From: Oceanispirochaeta sp963676905 | GTDB taxonomy: Bacteria > Spirochaetota > Spirochaetia > DSM-2461 | Assembly: GCA_963676905.2 (NCBI GenBank) | Contig: CAXXVE010000001.1 | Coordinates: forward strand, 1,550,001-1,614,000 | Length of the DNA: 64,000 nt | Direction of reading: 5' to 3' | In this document: positions 16,980-25,819 of the stretch, one piece after another | Layout of the letters: each line of letters starts with the position of its first letter | How positions within the stretch are numbered: the first letter of the stretch is position 1 | Position numbers and translations under genes: made by a program | Notes under the pieces: generated by a model | Database searches by the model: none | Told to the model about the DNA's origin: nothing | The model's input: only the letters and a program-made list of their open reading frames with translations

Positions 16980-19304
16980 TCAGAAAAGATCAAGCTGTCT
17001 GCCGTGGCAAAGTTCATCAAAACTCAGCCCCATAAAGGGGAGAACCGCATCCGCAAGAGGCCGGATCTGCTTCTCAATATAGTGTTCGTAATCCGGCTCT
17101 TCAGGGTTCAGCTGGACCGGTACAGGCCCGGAGGGAGTCATCACATATTCCACTGTTCTGATTTTATGCCTCTCATCTATGGGGAGAAGAAGTGCCGCCT
17201 TTACGTGGGGCGGGACATTTTTAGTATACTCCTCGGGAGCCTTGCTCAGGCCCTTGCGGTAGATGAGCTCGGAGTCCATCTTTCCCTCCCTGAGGTCTTC
17301 AATATACTCTTTGATCCAGGCCGCAGCATCCATATTGTTGAAAAACTGTCTGTAGAGTTCATACTGGAAATTCCGGGCCATCTCGGTCCAGTCGGAACGG
17401 ACAAACTCCATTCCCGTAAACTCCAGAGTCTTCAAGCCTCCCTTGTCCAGAAGCCCCGCATAGCGTTTTCGGGCGCCTGTGTCGCTTCCCCTCAGGCTGG
17501 GCAGGAAGAAGCGGGAGTAGAGTTTTTCGAACTCAATTTCAAGATGGGAGAAGACGCTGGACTCCTCCATGATTTTCTTTTCCATAAAGTGATTCACCCG
17601 GTCAGCCAGTCTGGCTCCGGCCTCTCGGGGAGCATGGCGTTCACTCTCCTTTAAGCAGACAAAGACCGAGTCCGTATCTCCGTATATCACCCTGTACTCT
17701 TCCTGCCTGAGCCAGCGGACCGTCTCTTTGAGAATCCACTGGCCCGTGCCTGTGATGGCCCTTGGAAGATCGGGATTGTAGAATCGGCAGGCCGGTGTGC
17801 CCATGGCGCCGTAGAAAGAGTTCATCAGAATCTTTATGGCCTGGGAGAGGTGTTCGTTTTTTTTCTCTTTGGCATGCTGACGCAGTTCCATCTTCTCAGC
17901 AAGGAATTCAGGCAGAATGGTCTCGGTCCGGGAGAAGCTGTGGCCTGTGGGAGTCGTGATGCTGTGGTCCGCCTTCCTTATCAGAGCCAGGGGATCGATA
18001 TGAAAGGTGCGGATCACGGAGGGGTAGAGGCTCTTGAAATCAAGAACGATCACATCCTCGTAGAGACCGGGGTCCTCGGAGAATACATATCCTCCGGCAG
18101 CGCTCTCTGCAGCCTGTACATCCGAAGTGTCAGGTGCTACAAGTCCGTGACGGTGAAGCCGGGGGAGGTAGAAGAAATCAAAGGCGGCCACTGTCCTGTT
18201 CACCTGGTCCAGGGCCATGCCTGTCATCTCCCGTCTGGCAAGGATCAGGCCCAGAAGGTCCGTCTTCTTCAGGATGTCCGTAACAAGTATGCAGTCCTCA
18301 AGGTTGTACTTCGCAAGGCTTTCGGGGTCTTCACGATACCGGCGCTCGATCTCCTCTATTTTTGAGACCCCTTCCTCCTCTATGTCCTTCCCCCTGCCCA
18401 GAAGCTCCTGGGCGACAGTCTCCAATTTAAAGTTTTCAAATTTGTAAAAGTTCTGCTTCATGGTCTGAAGGCCGTCAATCACCTGTCTTCCCCGGCATTC
18501 GGCAGAATAGAATCCCGCCCGGCTCTCCTTTATCTTTATAGGCTGCCTGTCGCGGCCGGGGTTGAAGGGAATGCTGTGGAGTGAGCAGCGCTCTGCAAGA
18601 ACTGTCAGGTCGAAGCCGATGACGTGCCACCCTGTGATGATGTCGGGGTCCCACTTCTCAATCCATCTCATAAAGGCTTTGAGGGTCTCCGCCTCTCCGG
18701 CACAGAACTGTAGCTCTCCCTTGGTGCCGCTGTGGTCCGAGTGGATCAGAACTTTTCTGAACTCCTCAATTACATCGTTATATCCGCTGCCGTGCATGGC
18801 TATGGAGTAGACCTCTCCGCTGCCTGAAGTCTCAATATCCAGGGACATGACTCTGAGAGCCGGTTTCCAGCTCTCCTCCACAGGAATGGCTGTTATCTTG
18901 GGATTGATATAGAGGGTGCCGCCGTCAACCTGCTGTCCTGAGCCCTCCCAGCTGATCCTGCCTGTGATAAAGCGCTCCATAAGAAAGCGTTCCACAGGGT
19001 ATATATCACTTTCGTAGGTCCGGACTCCGGCTTCCTGGAGTTTCTCCCGGCCGCTGTAGAACTGGTGCATCGAGTGGAAGTAGAGGGCGTCTACAGGAGC
19101 TCCGGCATAGTCGTACAGTTTCAATGACTTCCGGTGGGAGAACTCCACCGGCGGGAGTACACTGTTACCCGGGACGAAGAGTACTGGATTGTTATCTGTA
19201 ATACGGATGAAAAAGGGGCCTTCCGGTCCTGTTCCGCTCAAATGAATTTCATGTCTGGCCCTGTTGTCCAGACTCTCTGCTGTCAGAATGTACCCGAGGT
19301 GCAT
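16980..19304 (-). CDS. polB: DNA polymerase II (family B)
   Basis: 774 residues (E. coli Pol II has 783). A DnaQ-like 3'-5' exonuclease domain carries SLDIETSG (Exo I) and DIITGWHVIGFDL (Exo II); the polymerase domain carries VLDFKSLYPSVIRTF (motif A), LKILMNSFYG-type motif B and YGDTDSVFV (motif C), all intact. Pol II restarts and bypasses damaged replication forks in enterics. The ATG at 19304 has AGGAG at 7 nt; a TTG one codon upstream is less likely. The family is sporadic outside Proteobacteria, so transfer is possible. Confidence 0.94.
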   Translation of the reverse strand: MHLGYILTAESLDNRARHEIHLSGTGPEGPFFIRITDNNPVLFVPGNSVLPPVEFSHRKSLKLYDYAGAPVDALYFHSMHQFYSGREKLQEAGVRTYESDIYPVERFLMERFITGRISWEGSGQQVDGGTLYINPKITAIPVEESWKPALRVMSLDIETSGSGEVYSIAMHGSGYNDVIEEFRKVLIHSDHSGTKGELQFCAGEAETLKAFMRWIEKWDPDIITGWHVIGFDLTVLAERCSLHSIPFNPGRDRQPIKIKESRAGFYSAECRGRQVIDGLQTMKQNFYKFENFKLETVAQELLGRGKDIEEEGVSKIEEIERRYREDPESLAKYNLEDCILVTDILKKTDLLGLILARREMTGMALDQVNRTVAAFDFFYLPRLHRHGLVAPDTSDVQAAESAAGGYVFSEDPGLYEDVIVLDFKSLYPSVIRTFHIDPLALIRKADHSITTPTGHSFSRTETILPEFLAEKMELRQHAKEKKNEHLSQAIKILMNSFYGAMGTPACRFYNPDLPRAITGTGQWILKETVRWLRQEEYRVIYGDTDSVFVCLKESERHAPREAGARLADRVNHFMEKKIMEESSVFSHLEIEFEKLYSRFFLPSLRGSDTGARKRYAGLLDKGGLKTLEFTGMEFVRSDWTEMARNFQYELYRQFFNNMDAAAWIKEYIEDLREGKMDSELIYRKGLSKAPEEYTKNVPPHVKAALLLPIDERHKIRTVEYVMTPSGPVPVQLNPEEPDYEHYIEKQIRPLADAVLPFMGLSFDELCHGRQLDLF

Positions 19305-19503
19305 CAATCTCTCCTGTGGAGCGTTCTCCTGTGAAAGTGAGTATAAGCCGGGAGACCCGTTTTATGCAAAATCCCCGAAGGGGTATCTCAATAACTGCTT
19401 TCTCTCTGAAAGGGCTTATATTCTGATGCGTGAACTCCTTTGGAGAACCCGACCGGCCGCAAATAGAATCCTTTCCCAATCAAGGGATTTGGGTTACAAT
19501 CAG

Positions 19504-19520
19504 CCCTGACTAATTCAGGG
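19504..19520 (+). promoter_or_regulatory. Short hairpin in the lnt leader
   Basis: CCCTGA-CTAAT-TCAGGG, a perfect 6-bp stem about 40 nt upstream of the lnt start, just after a TACAAT hexamer at 19495-19500 that could be its -10 element (no convincing -35). Role unknown. Confidence 0.3.
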
Positions 19521-19560
19521 AGTCCGATGGCTCTCAATTAAAATACAGGAGACAACTCCC

Positions 19561-21147
19561 ATGGAGAATACTCTTAAAAAATATCCCTGGCTGACTGATC
19601 TGCTTCTTCTCGCCTCAGGGGCCCTGCTTTTTGCTCTTTCCTTCCCCAACTTTCTTTACCGCTGGGGATTCGGATTTCTTGCCTGGTTCGCTCTGGTTCC
19701 GGTTTTCATTCTGATTAATAGATCTGGTTATCTGAAGATCATACTCTTCGGCCTGCTCTACGGTTACTTCGGCTACAGCCTTTTCAACTTCTGGCTGGCC
19801 AAGTTCAATCCCACCTCATTTGTTGTTGTCCCCTTGATCTACGCCGTCTACTTTATGTGCTGGTTCCCTGTATTCAAGTGGGCTGACAAAACACTGCCCC
19901 GGTATGGATACATTCTGCAGACTGTATTCTGGCTGGCCTACGAGATCTTCCGGACAAGAGGGTTTCTGGGCTACTCCTATGGAATACTGGGATATTCACA
20001 GTACAAAAATACAGCTCTTATAGGCATTGCCGATCTGACAGGGGTCCTCGGAGTGTCGATGCTTGTTGTTTTTCCGTCCCTCTGGATTGCCCGGTACATC
20101 CGCTTCAGGAAAGAAGAGGGCAGATCATTCAATGCATTGAAAAAAGCAAAGTATCTCTTTATCCCCGGAGTCGTCTATCTTGTCATTCTTGCAGGCAGTT
20201 TTCTCTACTCCGGAATCACCAAAGTGAACTATGAAGAGGGACCCAAATGGAGAACGTCTCTGATACAGCACGATGTCAATGCCTGGCTCAGTGGAACCGA
20301 GGTCTATCAGATGGCTCTGGACAAACTCCTTGAGCTGTCGGATGAGGCCCTTGCAGATGAGCCGGATACCATTATCTGGTCCGAGACCTCCTTTGTTCCC
20401 TCCATCGACTGGCATAACAGAAGAAGAACAGACAGAATCCGGTACAATATGGTACAGGAACTGATGAGCTTCCTGGAGCAGTCGGATGTTCCCTTCCTTA
20501 TAGGAAACAATGATTCCGTACTTTCCGCAGGCAGGCAGATCACCTATAATGCGGTGCTGCAGTTTGACGGCGCTGAAATCGTCGACAGATACCACAAGAT
20601 CCATCTTGTACCGTTCGGGGAGCATTTTCCATTTGAAAAAATCTTCCCCTGGTTCTACGAGTACATTCTCGACAACGGAGCCACCTTCTACGAGAAGGGA
20701 GAGGAGTACACTGTTTTTGATGTAGCCGGAGTCAAGGCTTCTCCCCTTATCTGTTTTGAAGACACCTTCGGCTATCTGAGCAGGAACTTTGTAAGGGAGG
20801 GCGCCCAGGTCCTTGTCAATGTGACCAATGACTCATGGTCTCCCGCACAGGCCTGTTCGATTCAGCATGTGGGAATGGCTGTATTCCGCTCTGTGGAAAA
20901 CAGGCGATCCATGGTAAGATCAACCAACGGGGGATTCACCTGTCTGATAGACCCCAACGGCAAAATCGTGGACTGGCTCGAGCCCTTCACAGCGGATGTT
21001 CTGACAGTGGATGTCCCTGTCTACGACGATACAACAAGCCTCTATACCGCAACGGACCATCTTTTTGACAGACTTGTCATGGTTCTGTCAGTTCTGGGCG
21101 GTATCGGACTTCTAATTTTGAATATAGGCAGGAAACGAGGTAAATAA
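19561..21147 (+). CDS. lnt: Apolipoprotein N-acyltransferase
   Basis: 528 residues. An N-terminal block of about six to seven membrane helices is followed by a nitrilase-like periplasmic domain with the catalytic triad in place: Glu in IWSETSF, Lys in YHKIHLVPFGE and Cys in ICFEDTFG. A final membrane helix closes the protein. It transfers the third acyl chain to the N-terminal cysteine of lipoproteins, several of which occur in this window. AGGAG lies about 9 nt before the ATG. pepD starts immediately after its stop codon, so the two are co-transcribed. Confidence 0.95.
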   Translation: MENTLKKYPWLTDLLLLASGALLFALSFPNFLYRWGFGFLAWFALVPVFILINRSGYLKIILFGLLYGYFGYSLFNFWLAKFNPTSFVVVPLIYAVYFMCWFPVFKWADKTLPRYGYILQTVFWLAYEIFRTRGFLGYSYGILGYSQYKNTALIGIADLTGVLGVSMLVVFPSLWIARYIRFRKEEGRSFNALKKAKYLFIPGVVYLVILAGSFLYSGITKVNYEEGPKWRTSLIQHDVNAWLSGTEVYQMALDKLLELSDEALADEPDTIIWSETSFVPSIDWHNRRRTDRIRYNMVQELMSFLEQSDVPFLIGNNDSVLSAGRQITYNAVLQFDGAEIVDRYHKIHLVPFGEHFPFEKIFPWFYEYILDNGATFYEKGEEYTVFDVAGVKASPLICFEDTFGYLSRNFVREGAQVLVNVTNDSWSPAQACSIQHVGMAVFRSVENRRSMVRSTNGGFTCLIDPNGKIVDWLEPFTADVLTVDVPVYDDTTSLYTATDHLFDRLVMVLSVLGGIGLLILNIGRKRGK

Positions 21148-22575
21148 ATGAATCATAGCGACAGAATCATCTCCTTTCTGGAGGAAATAAATAAGACCCC
21201 GAGAAAGTCGGGAAACCGCGGACCAATTACGGCATATCTGCGGGGCTGGGCAGAGGGCAGAGGTTACGCAGTGAAACAGGACGGGATGGACAACCTCCTG
21301 ATCAGCGTTCCCGCTACTCCCGGTTATGAGAAGGCGCCCGTTGTTGTCCTTCAGGGACATTCGGATATGGTCTGTGAAAAGGTTCCCGGTTCAACCCATG
21401 ACTTCTCCAAAGATCCTGTAAAGCTTGTCCGTGACGGAGACTGGGTAAGGGGCGACGGCACCACAATCGGTGCTGACAACGGAATTGCCATTGCCATGGC
21501 CATGGAACTTGTTTCTTCAGAAGATGCCGAGCATCCTCCCCTTGAGCTTCTTATAACCTCTGATGAGGAGATCGGTCTCATTGGTGCCAACAATCTGGAA
21601 GAGGGGTTTGTCAGCGGTAAGATTCTGATCAATCTGGACTCTGAGGATGAAGGAGTCTTCACCATTGGGTGCGCCGGGGGAGCGGACAGCAAAATGACTG
21701 TTCCCGTGGCTTCGGCCAAAGCGGGGAGCGCCCCCTTCTATAAACTGATTGTGGGCGGCCTCAAGGGCGGCCACTCGGGAATGGAAATCGACAAAAATTA
21801 CGGCAATGCCCTGAAAATTATTGAGAGGGTCCTTTCCGACCTGAGTTCTCTCAAGGGATTCTCCCTGGCTTCAATTGGCGGCGGCAGCGGAGCTCCCAAT
21901 GCAATCTGCCGTGATGCCGCGGCTCTTTTTTCAGCGGACGGCGACATTCAGCCGGTTCTGGCCGACTGGGCCGCCCGGATCAAGGATGAGTGCGGTACTG
22001 TTGAAGAGGACTTCTTTCTTACCGCAGAAGAGGCGGAGACCCCCACCGAGGTTCTGGACGGGCCTTCTGCTAAGATGATCCTTCAGGTTATCCGTATCCT
22101 TCCTCACGGAGTTGAGAAGATGTCCTCCTACATCGAGGGCCTTGTTGAAACTTCAAGCAATGTGGCCTGGGTGGATATCTCCCCCCGTAAGGCTGACCTT
22201 CTGAGCAGCCAGAGATCCGCCGTCATGTCGGAGCTCCAGGAAATAAACGAGCGAATGGCCGCTGTTATCGAGCTGGCCGGCGGAAAGTGCGATACCGTGA
22301 ACAAGTATCCCTCCTGGAAGCCCAATCCCTCATCTCCCCTGCTGGAGCGCTGCCGGTCCATCTACACTGAGTGCTGCGGCAAAGAGCCCGTTGTGGAAGC
22401 TATCCACGCCGGACTGGAGTGCGGCCTGATCGGGGACAGGTATCCCGGTATGGATATGATATCAATGGGGCCCAGCATGGAGGGTGTGCATACTCCCGAG
22501 GAGAAACTCTATGTTCCCTCCCTGGAGCCCACCCGCCGCTTTCTTGTGGCTCTGTTGAAGTCCTATAAGAAATAA
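21148..22575 (+). CDS. pepD: Aminoacyl-histidine dipeptidase (peptidase M20C, PepD)
   Basis: 475 residues (E. coli PepD 485). All zinc-site motifs are present: GHSDMVCEK, IGADNGIA, TSDEEIGLIGA, INLDSEDEG and EGVHTPEE. The middle lid/dimer domain carries GGLKGGHSGMEI. It cleaves dipeptides, including Xaa-His, in the cytoplasm; no signal peptide is seen. The ATG abuts the lnt stop (TAAATG), with a modest ACGAGG SD. A bidirectional terminator follows. Confidence 0.94.
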   Translation: MNHSDRIISFLEEINKTPRKSGNRGPITAYLRGWAEGRGYAVKQDGMDNLLISVPATPGYEKAPVVVLQGHSDMVCEKVPGSTHDFSKDPVKLVRDGDWVRGDGTTIGADNGIAIAMAMELVSSEDAEHPPLELLITSDEEIGLIGANNLEEGFVSGKILINLDSEDEGVFTIGCAGGADSKMTVPVASAKAGSAPFYKLIVGGLKGGHSGMEIDKNYGNALKIIERVLSDLSSLKGFSLASIGGGSGAPNAICRDAAALFSADGDIQPVLADWAARIKDECGTVEEDFFLTAEEAETPTEVLDGPSAKMILQVIRILPHGVEKMSSYIEGLVETSSNVAWVDISPRKADLLSSQRSAVMSELQEINERMAAVIELAGGKCDTVNKYPSWKPNPSSPLLERCRSIYTECCGKEPVVEAIHAGLECGLIGDRYPGMDMISMGPSMEGVHTPEEKLYVPSLEPTRRFLVALLKSYKK

Positions 22576-22621
22576 TCTTTTATTATATTGAGCGGTCTCC
22601 CCCCAATGGGGAGGTCTGCAG

Positions 22622-22658
22622 AAAAAGACCGGCTGCGAAAACAGGCCGGTCTTTTTTT
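22622..22658. terminator. Bidirectional intrinsic terminator
   Basis: AAAAAGACCGGC, an 11-nt loop and GCCGGTCTTTTT give a stem with T runs on both strands, serving convergent pepD (plus) and tcdA (minus). Confidence 0.9.
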
Positions 22659-22662
22659 ATCT

Positions 22663-23418
22663 CTATTTCAGCCCGTCATCCAGAAGCTTGTGGAGAACAG
22701 TGTGAGCTATCTGAAGGCCGAAAATACCAGTCACTGTGGGCAGGCTTCCCAGAACCATCCGGGTTCGTCCCCTGTCGATGATCTGCTCATTGCGGTCGGG
22801 GAGGTCTTCCTCTTCGGGGGCTCTGTACTCATATTCAACAGCTTCTGTTGAGAAGATGCAGGTGATTCCCTTTCCCACTCCCCGGCGGCGGAGTTTTTTT
22901 CTCAGCTGTCTGGCAAGGGGGCAGGAATGGCTCTTCATCAGGTCCGCCCGTCTTATTGAGAATGGATCCATATGAAGGGCCGCGCCCATTGAGGATACAG
23001 TGGGGATGCTGTTTTTCCATGCGTACTCCAGCAGAGCCATCTTGGGGGCCAGGGAGTCGATGGCATCCACAAGATAGTCGGGTCTGTCCCTGAAGATCTC
23101 GTCCATTGTGTCTTCGTGGGCAAACATATTCAGCGCCCGTACTTCGCAGCCCGGGTTTATATCAAGCACACGGCGCCGGGCCAGTTCAACCTTGGACTCT
23201 CCCAGTGTTGATTCCAGCGCCAGAAGCTGGCGGTTTATATTGGTCAGATTAACGGTATCGAAGTCCACAAGGGTCAGGTGGCCGATGCCGCTGCGGGCCA
23301 GAGCCTCAAGGGCATAGCCTCCCACGGCTCCCATGCCGACGATACAGACCCGTTTGTCTGTCAGTGTTTCTCTTTTTTCCTGTCCTATCAGGCGGTCAAT
23401 TCTTAAAAAGCGTTCCAT
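22663..23418 (-). CDS. tcdA: tRNA threonylcarbamoyladenosine dehydratase (TcdA)
   Basis: 251 residues of the ThiF/MoeB/HesA E1-like fold: nucleotide-binding GMGAVGGYALEALARSGIG, then DFDTVNLTNINRQ with the adenylate-contacting residues, and DAIDSLAPK. Length and lack of a rhodanese domain fit TcdA, which cyclises t6A at position 37 of ANN-decoding tRNAs in an ATP-dependent reaction. The ATG overlaps the end of the TatD gene by 23 nt, and AGAGGA abuts it, so translation is probably coupled. The C-terminus lies at the bidirectional terminator. Confidence 0.9.
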   Translation of the reverse strand: MERFLRIDRLIGQEKRETLTDKRVCIVGMGAVGGYALEALARSGIGHLTLVDFDTVNLTNINRQLLALESTLGESKVELARRRVLDINPGCEVRALNMFAHEDTMDEIFRDRPDYLVDAIDSLAPKMALLEYAWKNSIPTVSSMGAALHMDPFSIRRADLMKSHSCPLARQLRKKLRRRGVGKGITCIFSTEAVEYEYRAPEEEDLPDRNEQIIDRGRTRMVLGSLPTVTGIFGLQIAHTVLHKLLDDGLK

Positions 23419-24136
23419 TCCTCTTAACTAACCCGGCCAGACGGGTAATGTCAATTCCAAGAGTCCGGGATACGAGTCTGTAGTGTGATTCCAGGCAGGA
23501 TTTATATGATTCAGGCGGAGCCTCCCCCTTTGAGAGACTTATATAAGGCCAGTCTGTTTCAAGAAGAAGGCGGTTTTCGGGAATCCGGGATGCCGTTGTC
23601 AGGAACTCTTTCTTCTTCCAGTGGGCTCCCGGGCCCAGAGAGATATAGAGCCCCAGTTTCAGATAGCGCTGGAGAATCTCCTGTGAGTCATTGAAGCCGT
23701 GAATCATCATGGGAACATTCACTTTCAGGTCTGTCAGAAGATCGGCAAGGACTCCCGGGGCTCCCACCTGATGAAGGGATACGGGACGGCAGAACTCTTC
23801 AGCAAGCCGGATCTGGGCCGATAGGACCTCTTCCTGCAGGGACCGGGGGAGGGTTTTGTAAAAGCGGCGGTCAACACCGCACTCGCCCACGCCGGCCCGG
23901 GGATTTTTTTCAAGGAGTGATCTGAGCTCCTTAAGATGATCTGTCCAACGGCTGTCTATCTTTTCCGGGTGGATGCCCAGATAGGGTGTGATGCCGGGGC
24001 TCTTAAGCAGTGTGCGCCAGTCATCCGGCCCTGCGGCGCAGGAGAGGGAAAATCCCTCTTCCTCTGCCGTCTGTGCCGGTTCTCCGGTATCGGGACAGGG
24101 AGTATGGCTGCTGTGAAAGTGGGCGTCACAAAACAA
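23396..24136 (-). CDS. TatD-family metal-dependent hydrolase
   Basis: 246 residues starting at a TTG codon with GGGAGG 8 nt upstream. The TatD pattern is clear: metal-binding CDAHFHSS at the N-terminus, GECGVDRRF, SLHQVGAPG, MIHGFNDS and LLETDWPYI. TatD proteins are metal-dependent nucleases or hydrolases of the amidohydrolase superfamily; the exact substrate cannot be read. It begins 4 nt after the TSUP stop codon, and its SD lies in the TSUP 3' end, so TSUP-tatD-tcdA forms one operon. Confidence 0.88.
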   Translation of the reverse strand: MFCDAHFHSSHTPCPDTGEPAQTAEEEGFSLSCAAGPDDWRTLLKSPGITPYLGIHPEKIDSRWTDHLKELRSLLEKNPRAGVGECGVDRRFYKTLPRSLQEEVLSAQIRLAEEFCRPVSLHQVGAPGVLADLLTDLKVNVPMMIHGFNDSQEILQRYLKLGLYISLGPGAHWKKKEFLTTASRIPENRLLLETDWPYISLSKGEAPPESYKSCLESHYRLVSRTLGIDITRLAGLVKRNGTLFKN

Positions 24137-24140
24137 TCTT

Positions 24141-24911
24141 TCAGCCTCCCATAAATTCCTTGTGAAAGAGACGCAGGATGGTTAGAGCCACAACTGTCAG
24201 GAAAAAAATCCTGACGAACCGGGTGCCCTTTGTAATCACAAGATGTGAGCCGATCCAGGCCCCTGCAACCTGGCCGACAGCCATAATCAGCCCGGGAAGA
24301 ACAAGGATCTTGCCGCCGACGGCAAAAACAACAAGAGCCACAAAGTTGCTTGTAAAATTGGTTATCTTTGTGTTGGCTGTGGCTCCCTTCATATCGAATC
24401 CCAGGAAACTTATCATGGCGATGGTCCACAGCGATCCGGTTCCGGGACCGAAGAAGCCGTCATAGAATCCCAGTGTCAGTCCGGCAAGGGTGTAGAAGAG
24501 TCCCTTTCCTATCTTCTCTCTCTCCTGACTCTGTCCCAGGCGCGGAGAGAAGAGAGTGTAGAGAAATACGGCGGTGAGAATAAAGGGGATCATCTTCTTC
24601 AGGAAATCAGCAGGTATAATCTGGATCAGAACTGTACCTGCGGCGGCTCCGATCAGGGTGAATATCACTCCCCTGAGAAGCTGCTCTTTGATAAGGAGTC
24701 CCGAGCCGGCGTAGCGGAGGGCGGCGGTACTGGATCCGAAGCTGGACTGGAGTTTATTTGTTCCCAGGGCCATATGGGGAGGTATGCCCACTGCAAGGAG
24801 GGCGGGCAGAGTTATAAGCCCTCCACCTCCGGCAATGGAGTCGACAAAACCGGCGCCCAGGGCGGCGGTAAAGAGTATAGTCAGTTTAAGAATAGTGGGT
24901 TCAAAGTTCAT
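24141..24911 (-). CDS. TSUP-family (TauE/SafE) membrane permease
   Basis: About 256 residues and eight hydrophobic segments. The N-terminal GAGFVDSIAGGGGLITLPAL and repeated GPGTGSLWTIAMI-type segment are the paired TauE/SafE signatures. Members export or import sulfite, sulfoacetate or related organosulfur anions; the substrate is not deducible. The ATG at 24911 is chosen over a GTG at 24932, neither having a good SD. First gene of the operon with tatD and tcdA. Confidence 0.88.
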   Translation of the reverse strand: MNFEPTILKLTILFTAALGAGFVDSIAGGGGLITLPALLAVGIPPHMALGTNKLQSSFGSSTAALRYAGSGLLIKEQLLRGVIFTLIGAAAGTVLIQIIPADFLKKMIPFILTAVFLYTLFSPRLGQSQEREKIGKGLFYTLAGLTLGFYDGFFGPGTGSLWTIAMISFLGFDMKGATANTKITNFTSNFVALVVFAVGGKILVLPGLIMAVGQVAGAWIGSHLVITKGTRFVRIFFLTVVALTILRLFHKEFMGG

Positions 24912-25116
24912 GGAATCACAATATCCTGTCACCGCGGGGTTGTACAGATCAGCCCGGGCAAAATCCGGTGGCGGATTCTACCAGTTTTAGGCGTAAATCA
25001 CTTCGATTGATCCTTCAGGCAGGGCTGAACAGGAGTCTGAGGCGTTCCGGAGCTTTCGGAGGCTGATTGGCACAGTACTTGTATTTATATAAGCAGACAG
25101 TTACAGGAGTGATATT

Positions 25117-25407
25117 ATGTTCGAATTATTATTTATAGCCTTTCTGCTGCTTTTCGGCGGCCTCTTTATTTTAAAAGCCCTCTTTTTTCTGCTGGGGATG
25201 ATTTTTGCGGGAGTCGGTGTTCTGCTTAAGGTCATTCTCGCTGTAGTCTTCGGCGTCATCTTCTTCCCTGTGGGTGCGGCGGTTCTGGGTGTTGTATTTT
25301 CGGGGGGATTCCTGATTTTCCTCCTTATCGCTACGGCTCTGGGGGCCCTTTTTTCCGACCGGAACAGAGGGCATGAGCACTCCAGGGAGTACATCAGAAA
25401 TCATTGA
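25117..25407 (+). CDS. Small hydrophobic membrane protein, function unknown
   Basis: 96 residues. Almost all of residues 1-80 is hydrophobic, in three segments rich in Phe, Leu, Val and Gly, with a short charged tail (SDRNRGHEHSREY). AGGAG lies 7 nt before the ATG, supporting a real gene. It resembles no family I can name; it could be a stress-type small membrane protein. Neighbours give no clue. Confidence 0.7.
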   Translation: MFELLFIAFLLLFGGLFILKALFFLLGMIFAGVGVLLKVILAVVFGVIFFPVGAAVLGVVFSGGFLIFLLIATALGALFSDRNRGHEHSREYIRNH

Positions 25408-25487
25408 CAGTTTTTTTCTGTCTTCCCGGGGCCTTGAGGGGAGGGAAGTACTATACTTTCTGTTTAAACAGCTGAGGGAGAGATTTT

Positions 25488-25784
25488 ATGTACAGTGCTA
25501 CCGTGATCTATGAGTTCCGGGAGGAGTCCTTTGAAGAGGCCTGCCTCCTCTGGGAGAAGGAGGTCTTCACCCTTGCAGTGAAACAGCCCGGATTTGTGAG
25601 GATGCAGTTTCTGACAGCACCTCCCCGCGCCATGGCCATGGGAACCTGGGAGGATGAGTCCTATGCCCGGGCCTTTATGCAGACGGGGGTCTTTAAAAGG
25701 CTTCTTGAGAAGATGAAGCCCATGCTTGCCTCTGATCCCCGGCCCCAGGTCTGGGATTTGAGGTACTTTGCCCGGAAGGAGTAA
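25488..25784 (+). CDS. Small ABM/dimeric alpha-beta barrel-like protein
   Basis: 98 residues with the pattern of an antibiotic-biosynthesis-monooxygenase-like ferredoxin fold: strand SATVIYEF, helix, QPGFVRMQFLTA, the strand MGTWEDESYARAFMQ, and a C-terminal strand. These small proteins dimerise; some degrade quinones or heme, but no catalytic residues identify a reaction here. GGGAGAG precedes the ATG. It is followed at 36 nt by sbcB, which appears to have its own promoter. Confidence 0.7.
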   Translation: MYSATVIYEFREESFEEACLLWEKEVFTLAVKQPGFVRMQFLTAPPRAMAMGTWEDESYARAFMQTGVFKRLLEKMKPMLASDPRPQVWDLRYFARKE

Positions 25785-25785
25785 C

Positions 25786-25813
25786 TTGACCAATCGGCGG
25801 GATCCCTTATGAT
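25786..25813 (+). promoter_or_regulatory. Candidate promoter of sbcB
   Basis: TTGACC (25786-25791), 16-nt spacer, TATGAT (25808-25813). The -10 hexamer ends 6 nt before the sbcB ATG, so a transcript would begin at or next to the start codon. Confidence 0.5.
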
Positions 25814-25819
25814 AGGGGC

